From: Blastopirellula marina
GTDB lineage: Bacteria; Planctomycetota; Phycisphaerae; Sedimentisphaerales; UBA12454
Reading direction: 5' to 3'
Length of the DNA stretch: 32,110 bases
Assembly (NCBI GenBank): GCA_020721975.1
Contig: DYLR01000006.1
Span: 1 to 32,110 of the forward strand
Below, in pieces: positions 20,057 to 28,728 of the stretch (within the stretch, counting starts at the first letter, position 1; each line of letters begins with the position of its first letter). The notes below the pieces were generated by a model that was not told the DNA's origin, made no database searches, and saw only the letters and a list, made by a program, of their open reading frames with translations. The position numbers and the translations under genes were made by a program.

Positions 20057-20563
20057 GTGATTGCGGTAACTATTCTTTTTGTTCTTAAAAGACCCTTTGC
20101 GGCGGTGTCAGCAATCTTCTGTGCGATAGTCGTGTTCATGGGTTATTCTCTGATGGTTTTTGAAGACAAAGCCTACAGGCAGCGAGCAGCCATGAAGGAT
20201 TTTTGTCTTGCCGCTTTACAGATAATTGGTTCCGACAGTAAATTGTTTTCTTATCACGACAATTCTGAAGTCTGCATTTTTTATTTTGGAAGAGTGGTGC
20301 CGCGATGCATAAACGACAGGCGGGCAATGAAGGAATACTATGCCGGCAACTGGATATTTACCAGCGACAGGCATATTGATGAATTGAGAAATCTTGGCAT
20401 GCGGATTATTTACAGTCAGACAAGGCCCGTCGACGATAAGGGTAAAACGCTCACTCGCGCCATATTTCACAAGACTGCGCCGGGAAGGGAAGCTTTTATA
20501 TGCCATTGCGATGATTGTTTAGGACAGTCTTGCGCAGGTTGTGTGAAAAATAACAAAAATTAA
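20057..20563 (+). pseudogene. Possible C-terminal remnant of a glycosyltransferase family 39-like membrane protein
   Basis: LKRPF..., LFSYHDNSEVCIFYFGRVVPRC, WIFTSDRHIDELRNLGMRIIYSQTR, ALFHK-like (AIFHKTAP) resembles the C-terminal periplasmic part of GT39 proteins; no upstream catalytic or TM domain and a stop upstream in frame. Confidence 0.4.
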
Positions 20564-20640
20564 ACTGGATTTTTAATATGTCAGGTGGTACGATAAAAGC
20601 CGATTGAAATCGGAGCAGATTTTTAACATAGGAGATTTTT

Positions 20641-21879
20641 ATGGCGAAAAAAACAGTAGCGGACATAGACGTAAAAGGCAAAAAAGTACTGATGCGGGTT
20701 GATTTTAACGTGCCGCTGGATGAAAACTGCAATATTACCAGCGATACAAGAATCGTCGCGGCTCTGCCGACTATTCAGTCCATTCTCGACAGGGGCGGGT
20801 CGGTGATACTGATGAGCCATCTTGGCAGGCCGGACGGCGAAAAAGTGGCAAGATATTCGCTTGCTCCTGTCGCAAAAAGACTCGGCGAGCTTTTAAAGAA
20901 AAACGTAATATTTGTGAATGACTGCATCGGACCGCAGGTAAAGGCAAAAGCTGCCGCCCTGAAACCCGGCGACGTTATGCTGATGGAAAATGTCAGATTT
21001 TACAAGGAAGAGGAAATCAAGGATAAAAACGCAAAGGATAATCCGGCTTTGCGAAAAGCAAAGGATAATTTTGCAAAACAAATGGCCGAGCTGGGCGACG
21101 TGTATGTAGATGATGCCTTTGGTACTGCTCACCGCGACAACGCATCGATGCTCACTGTGCCGCAGCTTATGGGCAATAAACCAAAGGTGGTCGGTTTTCT
21201 GGTTGAAAAAGAATTGAAATTTCTCGGCGATACGATAAATAATCCGGTGCGTCCGTTTGTGGCGATTTTAGGCGGCGCGAAGGTTTCCGATAAGCTGGCC
21301 GTGATTGAAAATCTGCTCACCAAAGTCAACAGAATCCTTATCGGCGGCGCTATGGCTTATACGTTCTTCAAGGCACAGGGCAGAAAAATCGGCAAGAGTC
21401 TGTGTGAAGATGATTTTATTGAAAAGGCAAAAGAACTTTTCAGCAAGGCTAAAGCGGCAAAATGCGAACTGATACTGCCGGTGGATGATGTAATAGCCCG
21501 CGAAATTAAAGAGAACACCGAGAACAAGGTTGTAACCGGCAACATTCCCGACGGCTGGCTTGGGGTGGATATCGGGCCTGCGTCGCGAAAATTGTTTGCC
21601 GAAAAACTGGCAGATGCCAAAACGATAGTCTGGAACGGTCCGATGGGCGTATTTGAGACCAAACCATTTGACGAGGGTACAAAAGCCATCGCCCAGGCGG
21701 TTGCGGACGCCACAGACAAAGGCGCAAAGAGCATCATTGGCGGCGGCGACAGCGCAAGCGCTATTAAAAAGGCCGGTCTTTCAAAGCGTGTAACCCACGT
21801 TTCCACCGGCGGCGGCGCAAGCCTTGAATTTATGGAAGGTAAAAAGTTCAAATGCATTGAAATAATTGATGAGAAATAG
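20641..21879 (+). CDS. pgk: Phosphoglycerate kinase
   Basis: KKVLMRVDFNVPLDENCNITSDTRIVAALPTIQ, LMSHLGRPDGE, VDDAFGTAHRDNASM, STGGGASLEFMEGK. Confidence 0.98.
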   Translation: MAKKTVADIDVKGKKVLMRVDFNVPLDENCNITSDTRIVAALPTIQSILDRGGSVILMSHLGRPDGEKVARYSLAPVAKRLGELLKKNVIFVNDCIGPQVKAKAAALKPGDVMLMENVRFYKEEEIKDKNAKDNPALRKAKDNFAKQMAELGDVYVDDAFGTAHRDNASMLTVPQLMGNKPKVVGFLVEKELKFLGDTINNPVRPFVAILGGAKVSDKLAVIENLLTKVNRILIGGAMAYTFFKAQGRKIGKSLCEDDFIEKAKELFSKAKAAKCELILPVDDVIAREIKENTENKVVTGNIPDGWLGVDIGPASRKLFAEKLADAKTIVWNGPMGVFETKPFDEGTKAIAQAVADATDKGAKSIIGGGDSASAIKKAGLSKRVTHVSTGGGASLEFMEGKKFKCIEIIDEK

Positions 21880-21882
21880 AGA

Positions 21883-21900
21883 TAGGGTATAGGGGATAGA
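21883..21900. repeat. TAGGGTATAG-type short repeat, copy 2
   Basis: tagggtataggggataga just after the pgk stop. Confidence 0.5.
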
Positions 21901-21908
21901 ATATAGTT

Positions 21909-21932
21909 AGCCCCGCGATTTATTCGCGGGGC
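21909..21932 (+). terminator. GC-rich hairpin downstream of pgk (agccccgcgatttattcgcggggct)
   Basis: Perfect stem agccccgcga/tcgcggggct-like around ttta; 26 nt (21903-21928) identical to 60-85 at the window start, so it is also a dispersed repeat. Confidence 0.6.
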
Positions 21933-21976
21933 TGTGAAACGTATTTCATGAAGCGCGAAGCGGAATAGAAATACAA

Positions 21977-22783
21977 ATGAGCAAGGCATTTTTACGAACT
22001 GCACGGGCGTATTTGTCCGGGCCAATGGATTTCGTCGCATCAAGAGACGAAGAAAAGACAATGGGCTGGCGCGTTCGTGTGCGGCAATTTTTAAAATCAC
22101 TGGGTGTAACCGTCTTCGACCCGTGGTCAAAACCCCGCGTGCTGGGCAGACACGATTACGGCAGAGAAGATACCACTACTCAAAAAGTTCGCGAAAACTG
22201 GACGTTTGAATCCGGCCAGGATGCGGCAAAACGCCGGAAAGACTGCGCCGATGCTTTTCGTGAAACGCTGCACATAGATTTGCGTATGATAGACTCAAGC
22301 GATTTTGTGATGGCGTATTGCCCGACCAATATTTACAGCGTCGGTACGCCTCACGAAATAGTCGTGGCAACACAGCAGCATAAACCCGTGCTGGTAGTAA
22401 GTCCGCCGGTGGAATTCCCTGCGTTGAATCAGCTTCAGAATCATTTGGAATCGCGCGGCGACAAACAGGCTCTTAAACTGCTTGAGCAGCTTAAACGTGA
22501 AGTGCCGATAAAGCCCAATCAAAAGGCCGTACCGAGCCTGTGGTATATGCCGCTTGTGGGCAGTGAAAATTTCTTTGACGGTTTTGGTTTTGACGAGTTT
22601 CGCAATGAATTCAACTGGCCTTTCGAGGCCTGCGACCAGACTGAACGCCAACGCCCGCCGCAAAGGCCTATTTTGGGTTTCCTGAAAAAACTACATGATA
22701 CCGGTGAACTGCCGAAAAAATGGAGCAAATCGGCAGGGGCGTTTGTAATTGACGACGACTGGCTTTTGCTGGACTATGAATAA
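21977..22783 (+). CDS. Hypothetical protein, nucleoside 2-deoxyribosyltransferase-like fold
   Basis: AYLSGPMDF near the N-terminus, DLRMIDSSDFVMAYCPTNIYSVGTPHEIVVATQQHKPVLVVSPP: the spacing resembles the (Y)xxGP...D...ID.SD.V...GT..E...A...KPV signature. Confidence 0.6.
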   Translation: MSKAFLRTARAYLSGPMDFVASRDEEKTMGWRVRVRQFLKSLGVTVFDPWSKPRVLGRHDYGREDTTTQKVRENWTFESGQDAAKRRKDCADAFRETLHIDLRMIDSSDFVMAYCPTNIYSVGTPHEIVVATQQHKPVLVVSPPVEFPALNQLQNHLESRGDKQALKLLEQLKREVPIKPNQKAVPSLWYMPLVGSENFFDGFGFDEFRNEFNWPFEACDQTERQRPPQRPILGFLKKLHDTGELPKKWSKSAGAFVIDDDWLLLDYE

Positions 22784-24156
22784 TGAATTACAGATCTCAG
22801 ACTTCAGATTACAGATTTCAGATTTTGGTATTTTTGGCATTTGCAGCGATATTTGTTCCGGCCGGTTGTTCAAATAAGAATGCTGCCGCAGGCCGGACAA
22901 TTAAAAAACTTGTGATAATCAGTCCGCATAATGAGGATATTCAATACGAGTTTGAGACCGCATTTAAAAGTTATGCAAAACATAATTTTGAATGGGATGT
23001 TTCCTTTGAATGGCGCAATGTGGGCGGTGGAGCAAGCGCTATTCAGCAGTTTATAGAAAATTCATATCTGCAGTCGCAAAGCTGCGGAGTTGATGTATTT
23101 TTTGGCGGCGGCGAATATCCCTATCAGGCGCTTGCCGAGCAGGGTCTGCTGGAAAAACTGGAAATCGAGCCGCAGGCGCTTGCGCAAATTCCGCAGCAGT
23201 TCGGCGGTATGCCTTTTTATGACCCCGATATGCGCTGGATTGGCAGCACACTCGGCGGTTTTGGTTTTATTTACAACAGCAAACTTTTGCAGGAAATGGG
23301 CGTTTTGCCGCCTGAAAAATGGGAGGATATGGGCAGGGCAGAATTTTTTAATTTGATACTGCTTGCCGACCCGACGCAATCCGGCTCGGCGGCTGCGGCG
23401 TATGAAATGATTTTGCAGACCGAACCGAACTGGCCGAGCGGCTGGGCTAAACTGCTTTCTATATTGTCGAATGCAAAACGGTTTGCAAATAATGCCGGCG
23501 AGGCGGCAAGCGGACCTGCCGTTGGCGAGGCGGCAATTGCGGCGAGCATTGATTTTTATGGCATAATGCGCGCTGCCGAGGCGCCTGACAAGCTGGTTTA
23601 TATAAATCCCAGTGGTCAAACCGGCTACACGCCCGACCCAATAGCTATTTTGAAGAATCCGCCGAACAAAGACACGGCTGGAAAATTTGTGAACTTTGTT
23701 TTGTCGCCTGAAGGGCAGGCTTTGTGGGGGTTGCCGGCAGGGCATCCCGACGGCCCCAAAAGAAGCTCGCTTAATCGTCCGCCGATACGAAAGGATTTCT
23801 ATGATAAATATGAGGGACAAATGCTGAAGGGTCTTTCGAACCCTTATGTTGCGGCAGCAGGAATGAATATGAACGCGGAACTGCGACGGGTGCGATACGG
23901 CGTATTGAATCATCTGGTATATGCCGCGGCTATTGCGAATCTTGACTTGATGAAGCAGGCCAAACAGGCTCTGATTAAAAGCAATTTCGACGCGGCTAAA
24001 CTGGCGATATTTAATGAGCTGCCGCAGAACATACGTACAATCGATGATTTCAAGGCAGCGGCTGTAAAACTCAAAGAGCCTCGTGCGGCGGAGCTTTTGA
24101 CCAGCGGCTGGACGAGCTATTTTCGGGAAAAATACAGGAAAATCATCGGCAGTTGA
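22783..24156 (+). CDS. ABC transporter extracellular substrate-binding lipoprotein (iron-type)
   Basis: Lipobox VPAGC; VDVFFGGGEYPYQALAEQGLLEKLE, GGFGFIYNSKLL, IAILKNPPNKDTAGKFVNFVLSPEGQALWG; upstream of matching permease. Confidence 0.88.
   Translation: MNYRSQTSDYRFQILVFLAFAAIFVPAGCSNKNAAAGRTIKKLVIISPHNEDIQYEFETAFKSYAKHNFEWDVSFEWRNVGGGASAIQQFIENSYLQSQSCGVDVFFGGGEYPYQALAEQGLLEKLEIEPQALAQIPQQFGGMPFYDPDMRWIGSTLGGFGFIYNSKLLQEMGVLPPEKWEDMGRAEFFNLILLADPTQSGSAAAAYEMILQTEPNWPSGWAKLLSILSNAKRFANNAGEAASGPAVGEAAIAASIDFYGIMRAAEAPDKLVYINPSGQTGYTPDPIAILKNPPNKDTAGKFVNFVLSPEGQALWGLPAGHPDGPKRSSLNRPPIRKDFYDKYEGQMLKGLSNPYVAAAGMNMNAELRRVRYGVLNHLVYAAAIANLDLMKQAKQALIKSNFDAAKLAIFNELPQNIRTIDDFKAAAVKLKEPRAAELLTSGWTSYFREKYRKIIGS
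22786..22828 (+). repeat. CAGATT/GGATTTT-type array, locus E, in the 5' coding end of the lipoprotein gene
   Basis: gaattacagatctcagacttcagattacagatttcagattttg; encodes NYRSQTSDYRFQI. Confidence 0.75.
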
Positions 24157-24214
24157 TGCTGCAATTGTAAGGAATCTTTCGAAATACGCTTCACAAGATA
24201 CGCCTGGCGAATTT

Positions 24215-25936
24215 ATGGCTATCAAACTTAAAATATTTCGGCGCAGCATAACGGCGAATATCATCAGTGTGCTGATAATAGCGGTAATAGCCGTGCTGTT
24301 CCTTTATCCGCTTGCACTGGCGGTAAAGACGGGCGTAATTGAAAACAGCAGGATTTCGTTTTACTGGCTCGGCAGGGTGCTCGGCAGTGAAATTCTGCTC
24401 AGGCAGTTGTGCAACAGTTTTCTTTTGGCGATATGTACAACACTTGCGGCTGTGGCTATTTCGATACCGACGGCAATAACAGCTACGAATTTCCGGTTTC
24501 GCGGCAAAAGCGTGCTTGGGACGCTGATTCTGTTGCCGCTGATTCTGCCGCCTTTTGTGGGCGGATTGTCAATTAAGCGGCTGCTGGGACAATTCGGAGT
24601 TCTCAATATTCTGCTGGACAAGCTCGGCATTATTGACATCAGTGCCGGTCTGCCGCCGGACTGGCTGGGAAGCGGCTTTATTGGCGTGGTGATTTTGCAG
24701 ACGCTGCATTTGTTTCCAATTACATATCTTAATACGTGTGCGGCGCTGGCGAATCTTGACCCTGCGTATGTTCAGGCGGGACGAAATTTAGGCGCAGGGC
24801 CGATACGCAATTTTTTTGAGATAACACTGCCGCTGATAAGACCCGGAATTTTTGCGGGAGCATCAATTGTTTTTATCTGGTCATTCACAGATATCGGCAC
24901 CGCGGCAATAGTGGGCTATGACGATTTGGCAGCGATTACGATTTTCAAAGAGATTGCGAAGGCAGATGTATCGCCTTTGACGTACAGTCTGGTACTAATA
25001 CTTCTGGCGGCGTCTTGCGGTTTTTACTGTGCAGGCAGAATTATGGCAGGCGCAGGCGAATACTGCGGCTCGACGCGAGCGTCGGTGGCGTTTGAACCTG
25101 GAAAATTCGGAAAGGCTGCAACTGCGGCTGTGTGGCTGCTGTTCGGTACGGTGATATTTGCGGCGGTTTTGCCGCACATCGGCGTTGTAGTTACTGCCGT
25201 AAGCGATAAATGGGTAAGGACAATTCTGCCGGAAAAATATACGTTCAGACACCTGGCCTATGTATTCACAAAAGCTGAAATCCGCAGCAGCCTGATGAAC
25301 AGCCTCAAATATGCGTCGGTTTCAACGCTTATTGATTTGATAATCGGCTCGATAGTTGCCTGGCTGATAGTGCGAAGCAGACCTGTTGCGGGGCGGCTGC
25401 TGGACGGGCTGGTAATGCTGCCGCTGGCAGTGCCGGGAATTATCCTTGCGGCGGGATATGTTGTAATGACCGCACCAGGCACAAAATTTGAAACTATCGG
25501 GCCGCTGCGCAATCCTTTCGGCATACTGGTTATTGCTTACGCAATGAGGAGGATGCCTTTTTTTGTGCGGAGTATCTCGGCGGGACTTATGCAGCTGCCT
25601 GAATCGCTGGAAGAGGCGGCAAGAAATCTTGGCGCATCAAAATTTATGACTATAATGCGAATTACGACGCCGCTGCTTTTGGCTAATATTACGGCAGCGG
25701 CAGTTCTGACTTTTGCATTTGCTATGCTCGAAGTGAGCGATTCTCTCGTGCTTGCACAACTGCAGCAGGATTATCCGCTTACAAAGCAGATATATGTACA
25801 GGCCACCAGCGGCAATACTGATGCCTTGAATATCGCGTCGGCTTTGGGAGTTTACGGGATGGCGTTTCTGGGCGGTGCAATGGCAATTGCTTCGCTGATG
25901 CTGGGCAAAAAACTCGGTGCAATATTCAGAGCGTAA
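24215..25936 (+). CDS. ABC transporter permease, duplicated-domain iron(III)-type (FbpB-like)
   Basis: Two permease EAA-type loops: VQAGRNLGAGPIRNFFEITLPLIRPG and EEAARNLGASKFMTIMRITTPLLLANI; about 12 hydrophobic segments. Confidence 0.92.
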   Translation: MAIKLKIFRRSITANIISVLIIAVIAVLFLYPLALAVKTGVIENSRISFYWLGRVLGSEILLRQLCNSFLLAICTTLAAVAISIPTAITATNFRFRGKSVLGTLILLPLILPPFVGGLSIKRLLGQFGVLNILLDKLGIIDISAGLPPDWLGSGFIGVVILQTLHLFPITYLNTCAALANLDPAYVQAGRNLGAGPIRNFFEITLPLIRPGIFAGASIVFIWSFTDIGTAAIVGYDDLAAITIFKEIAKADVSPLTYSLVLILLAASCGFYCAGRIMAGAGEYCGSTRASVAFEPGKFGKAATAAVWLLFGTVIFAAVLPHIGVVVTAVSDKWVRTILPEKYTFRHLAYVFTKAEIRSSLMNSLKYASVSTLIDLIIGSIVAWLIVRSRPVAGRLLDGLVMLPLAVPGIILAAGYVVMTAPGTKFETIGPLRNPFGILVIAYAMRRMPFFVRSISAGLMQLPESLEEAARNLGASKFMTIMRITTPLLLANITAAAVLTFAFAMLEVSDSLVLAQLQQDYPLTKQIYVQATSGNTDALNIASALGVYGMAFLGGAMAIASLMLGKKLGAIFRA

Positions 25937-25954
25937 CTATACCCTATACCCTAA
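25937..25954. repeat. TAGGGTATAG-type short repeat, copy 3 (inverted)
   Basis: ctataccctataccctaa immediately after the permease stop codon. Confidence 0.5.
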
Positions 25955-25995
25955 TACTACAATGCTACTTGTAATATGGAAACGAAACAGACTAA

Positions 25996-26152
25996 AAATC
26001 CGAAGCACGAAATCCGAAATCCAAAACAAATTCAAAATTCCAAATCAAAATAACCAAAACAAAAACTCCATTGTTTTAGGTTTTTGTTTTGAACATTTTA
26101 GTTTTGAATATTCGATATTGTTTCGGATTTTGATATTCGGATTTCGGATTTA
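25996..26152. repeat. Palindromic copy of the dispersed GGATTT repeat, locus F (ORF-less, MITE-like)
   Basis: Left arm aaatccgaagcacgaaatccgaaatccaaaacaaattcaaaattccaaat...; right arm ...tttgaatattcgatattgtttcggattttgatattcggatttcggattt; left 27 nt exact inverse of 4794-4820. Confidence 0.8.
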
Positions 26153-26184
26153 AATCCTTATATTATAAGAAATTAGATTAGAGA

Positions 26185-26279
26185 CTCTAACAAAATGAAT
26201 TTGTCTTCTGTGGCACGGCCATCCTGGCCGTGATTCACGGGCGCCAAGCCCGTGCCACGATTCATTTTGTTAGAGGCTT
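26185..26279 (+). repeat. Large nested inverted-repeat element with terminator-like 3' end
   Basis: ctctaacaaaatgaat (26185-26200) pairs perfectly with attcattttgttagag (26260-26275); inside, gtggcacgg/ccgtgccac (26210-26218/26250-26258) and two alternative hairpins (26214-26232, 26236-26254); followed by ctttta. Confidence 0.85.
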
Positions 26280-26321
26280 TTACAATAGCTAAAGGCAATA
26301 TAGCGTAGTAGAACTAACTAT

Positions 26322-27395
26322 ATGACTAAAGTCGAGGTAAAAAATATCAGCAAGGTATATGCCGGCAGGACAAGCGTCAAAGCCCTTGATAATGTCAATC
26401 TGGCCATCCGGCCGGGCGAGCTGTTTTTGCTGCTTGGGCCCAGCGGCTGCGGCAAAACCACCCTTTTGCGCATCATTGCAGGCCTTATAACGCCCACCAG
26501 CGGAACAGTGAGCTTTAACGGCAAAGATATTACCGATATGCCTGTCGAAAAACGCGATTGTGCAATGGTGTTTCAGAATTATGCACTCTGGCCGCACATG
26601 ACCGTAGATGCGAATGTTCGGTTCGGGCCGAAAATGAAGAAATTTAGTCGGCAGCGGCAGGATGCGATAGTCGGCAGGGTGCTTGAACTTGTGGGAATGA
26701 CAGGCCTTGCCAAAAGAAAACCAAACGAACTTTCCGGCGGCCAGCAGCAGCGGGTTGCTCTTGCCAGAGCGCTTGCGGCTGAACCGGCGTGCCTGCTTTT
26801 TGACGAGCCTTTGAGTAATCTTGACGCACAATTGAGAATACAGATGCGTATGGAACTTCGCAGGCTTGTCAAGGCGAATAATACCACGGCTATATATGTA
26901 ACTCACGACCAGAAAGAGGCTCTTTCAATGGCGGACCGAATAGCGGTGATGAATGCCGGCAGAATCTCGCAGGTTGCCGAACCTCAGGAAATTTATTACA
27001 GACCGGCAAACCGCTTTGTGGCCGATTTCATCGGACAGGCCAATCTCATAGACGGCATTGTAAAATATACGACCGGCGGAAATATAATTGAGACCGGTAT
27101 TTGTAATATTGTTCCGCAGAATTGTCTGCTGCCTGCGGGTACAAAAGCAACGTGCTGCATCAGGCCTGAAAGACTGAAAATTTCGCCGTTTGCGGCTGCG
27201 GGCGAAAAGTGTGGATTTGAAACTGCCGCCAGGATTGACAAAATCGAATTTCTTGGGGAAACCTGTCAGTATTATCTTTCAGCAAAGAATATTTCCCTGA
27301 TTGCCACAGATGTCGGATTTCAGCGAGGGCTTTGTCCCGGAATGGAAGTTAAAATATCGGCTCACAGCGATGATATAGTTGTTCTGGCGGAATAA
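26322..27395 (+). CDS. ABC transporter ATP-binding protein (FbpC/MalK-like)
   Basis: LLGPSGCGKTTLLRIIAGL, NELSGGQQQRVALARALAAEPACLLFDEPLSNLDAQLR, C-terminal TOBE-like region. Confidence 0.95.
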   Translation: MTKVEVKNISKVYAGRTSVKALDNVNLAIRPGELFLLLGPSGCGKTTLLRIIAGLITPTSGTVSFNGKDITDMPVEKRDCAMVFQNYALWPHMTVDANVRFGPKMKKFSRQRQDAIVGRVLELVGMTGLAKRKPNELSGGQQQRVALARALAAEPACLLFDEPLSNLDAQLRIQMRMELRRLVKANNTTAIYVTHDQKEALSMADRIAVMNAGRISQVAEPQEIYYRPANRFVADFIGQANLIDGIVKYTTGGNIIETGICNIVPQNCLLPAGTKATCCIRPERLKISPFAAAGEKCGFETAARIDKIEFLGETCQYYLSAKNISLIATDVGFQRGLCPGMEVKISAHSDDIVVLAE

Positions 27396-27396
27396 T

Positions 27397-28308
27397 TCAT
27401 TTTATCAGAGCCTGCGGAACATTGAATTCGTTTTTGTTGCGGAACACCAGCTTCGGCCAGGGCAGGGTTGTTTTGCCGTTTATGAATTTTTCAAATTCAG
27501 CCATAATTTTCATCGTATATTCGCCGGGTCTGCCTGCGGCGATGATTTTATCGTCAAATTTTACGACCGGCAGCACATCGCGTGTGGAAGCCGAAATCAT
27601 CAGTTCGTCCGCATTGTAAGCCTCTTCCAGACTTACGGCTGTCTGGTCAACTTCAATGCCGATATGTTCGGCGATGTGCAGCACAAAACACCGCGTAATG
27701 GAAGGCAAAACATTGGTGGTAAGCGGGGCAGTTCGTAAAACGCCGTTTATAACGGCAAAAAACGCAGCAGATGCGCCTTCGGTAATGCAGCCGTTTTCGT
27801 CGACGAGTATAGGCTCTTCGCAATTTTTTTCCTTTGCCGCCTGGACAGCCAACACGTTTGGCAGCAGGTTCAGCGATTTAATATCGCATCGTTTCCAGCG
27901 AATATCCGGCAGGCTCATGACGTCAACGCCGTGCTGTTTTTTTTGCGAAGCGTCTTTCAGCGGGGTTATTTGCAGATAAAATCTCGGCCTTATGGAGTCG
28001 TTCCATGTATGGCTCCTGGGTCCGCAGCCGCGAGTGATGTGCCAGTAAATTACGGCGTCGGCAAGCGATGATTTTTTATATGCAGTTTTAACGCGGCTGT
28101 CAATTTCTTCAATATCTATGCCGTTTATCCGCAACTCGGCCAAACTATGGGCAAACCTTTGCATACGATATTCAAGGCCGAAGATTCTGCCCCCGGCTGT
28201 GCGAACCACTTCATAAACCCCGTCGCCGAAAAACGTGCCGCGGTCAAGATAGCCGATATCTACCGACTCTGCAGCGCTTATTTTGTCGTCAAGCATTATG
28301 ATGTTCAT
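27397..28308 (-). CDS. PLP-dependent class IV aminotransferase (branched-chain or D-amino acid aminotransferase-like)
   Basis: YLDRGTFFGDGVYEVVRTAGGRIFGLEYRMQRFAHS, LNLLPNVLAVQAAKEKNCEEPILVDENGCITEGASAAFF, ISASTRDVLPVVKFD. Confidence 0.9.
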   Translation of the reverse strand: MNIIMLDDKISAAESVDIGYLDRGTFFGDGVYEVVRTAGGRIFGLEYRMQRFAHSLAELRINGIDIEEIDSRVKTAYKKSSLADAVIYWHITRGCGPRSHTWNDSIRPRFYLQITPLKDASQKKQHGVDVMSLPDIRWKRCDIKSLNLLPNVLAVQAAKEKNCEEPILVDENGCITEGASAAFFAVINGVLRTAPLTTNVLPSITRCFVLHIAEHIGIEVDQTAVSLEEAYNADELMISASTRDVLPVVKFDDKIIAAGRPGEYTMKIMAEFEKFINGKTTLPWPKLVFRNKNEFNVPQALIK

Positions 28309-28314
28309 AAAAAG

Positions 28315-28620
28315 TTATTTATTAAAGTCCTCTTCAGAAGATTCGTTTTCGTCGTCTTCGTTGGTGTACTTCCATTTTTCTGTTTCGTCAATATCGTTGA
28401 TTTCTCTTTCCATATATTTGAAAATTTTGTCCTGCAGCGGGGCCATTTTCTGCTGCATCTGCTGCATTGCCCGATAAGCAGACACGAGCATATCCAGCCG
28501 AATAAGCTGCCATTTGAGCAGACATTCCGGCTCTTTGATATTGGTGAACGGATCGCAGGCAAATGCCCGCCCGCCATTAGGCTCCAGCCGGTAATATTCG
28601 CAGTCTTTACATTGAATCAT
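28315..28620 (-). CDS. Conserved-looking hypothetical protein, Cys-rich N-terminus (101 aa)
   Basis: MIQCKDCEYYRLEPNGGRAFACDPFTNIKEPECLLKWQL; four Cys suggest possible metal binding; directly upstream of and co-directional with the aminotransferase. Confidence 0.65.
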   Translation of the reverse strand: MIQCKDCEYYRLEPNGGRAFACDPFTNIKEPECLLKWQLIRLDMLVSAYRAMQQMQQKMAPLQDKIFKYMEREINDIDETEKWKYTNEDDENESSEEDFNK

Positions 28621-28728
28621 ATCGGCAAACCTCGCAAATAAACTCTTGCCATAAAATATGATAACATATATACTACCGCGTTCAAAATGATTTTAATAGT
28701 TAAAAAAATATAGCATTATGGAGTTAAT

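Noticed and set aside
23062-24264. 400-aa minus-strand ORF opposite the substrate-binding protein
   Set aside because: Antisense to a well-supported CDS with lipobox and family motifs; translation is Arg/Ile-rich without recognisable domains.
26000-26153. ORF 25917..26153 as a gene
   Set aside because: It is translation of the palindromic repeat (KIRSTKSEIQNKFKIPNQNNQNKN), not a conserved protein.
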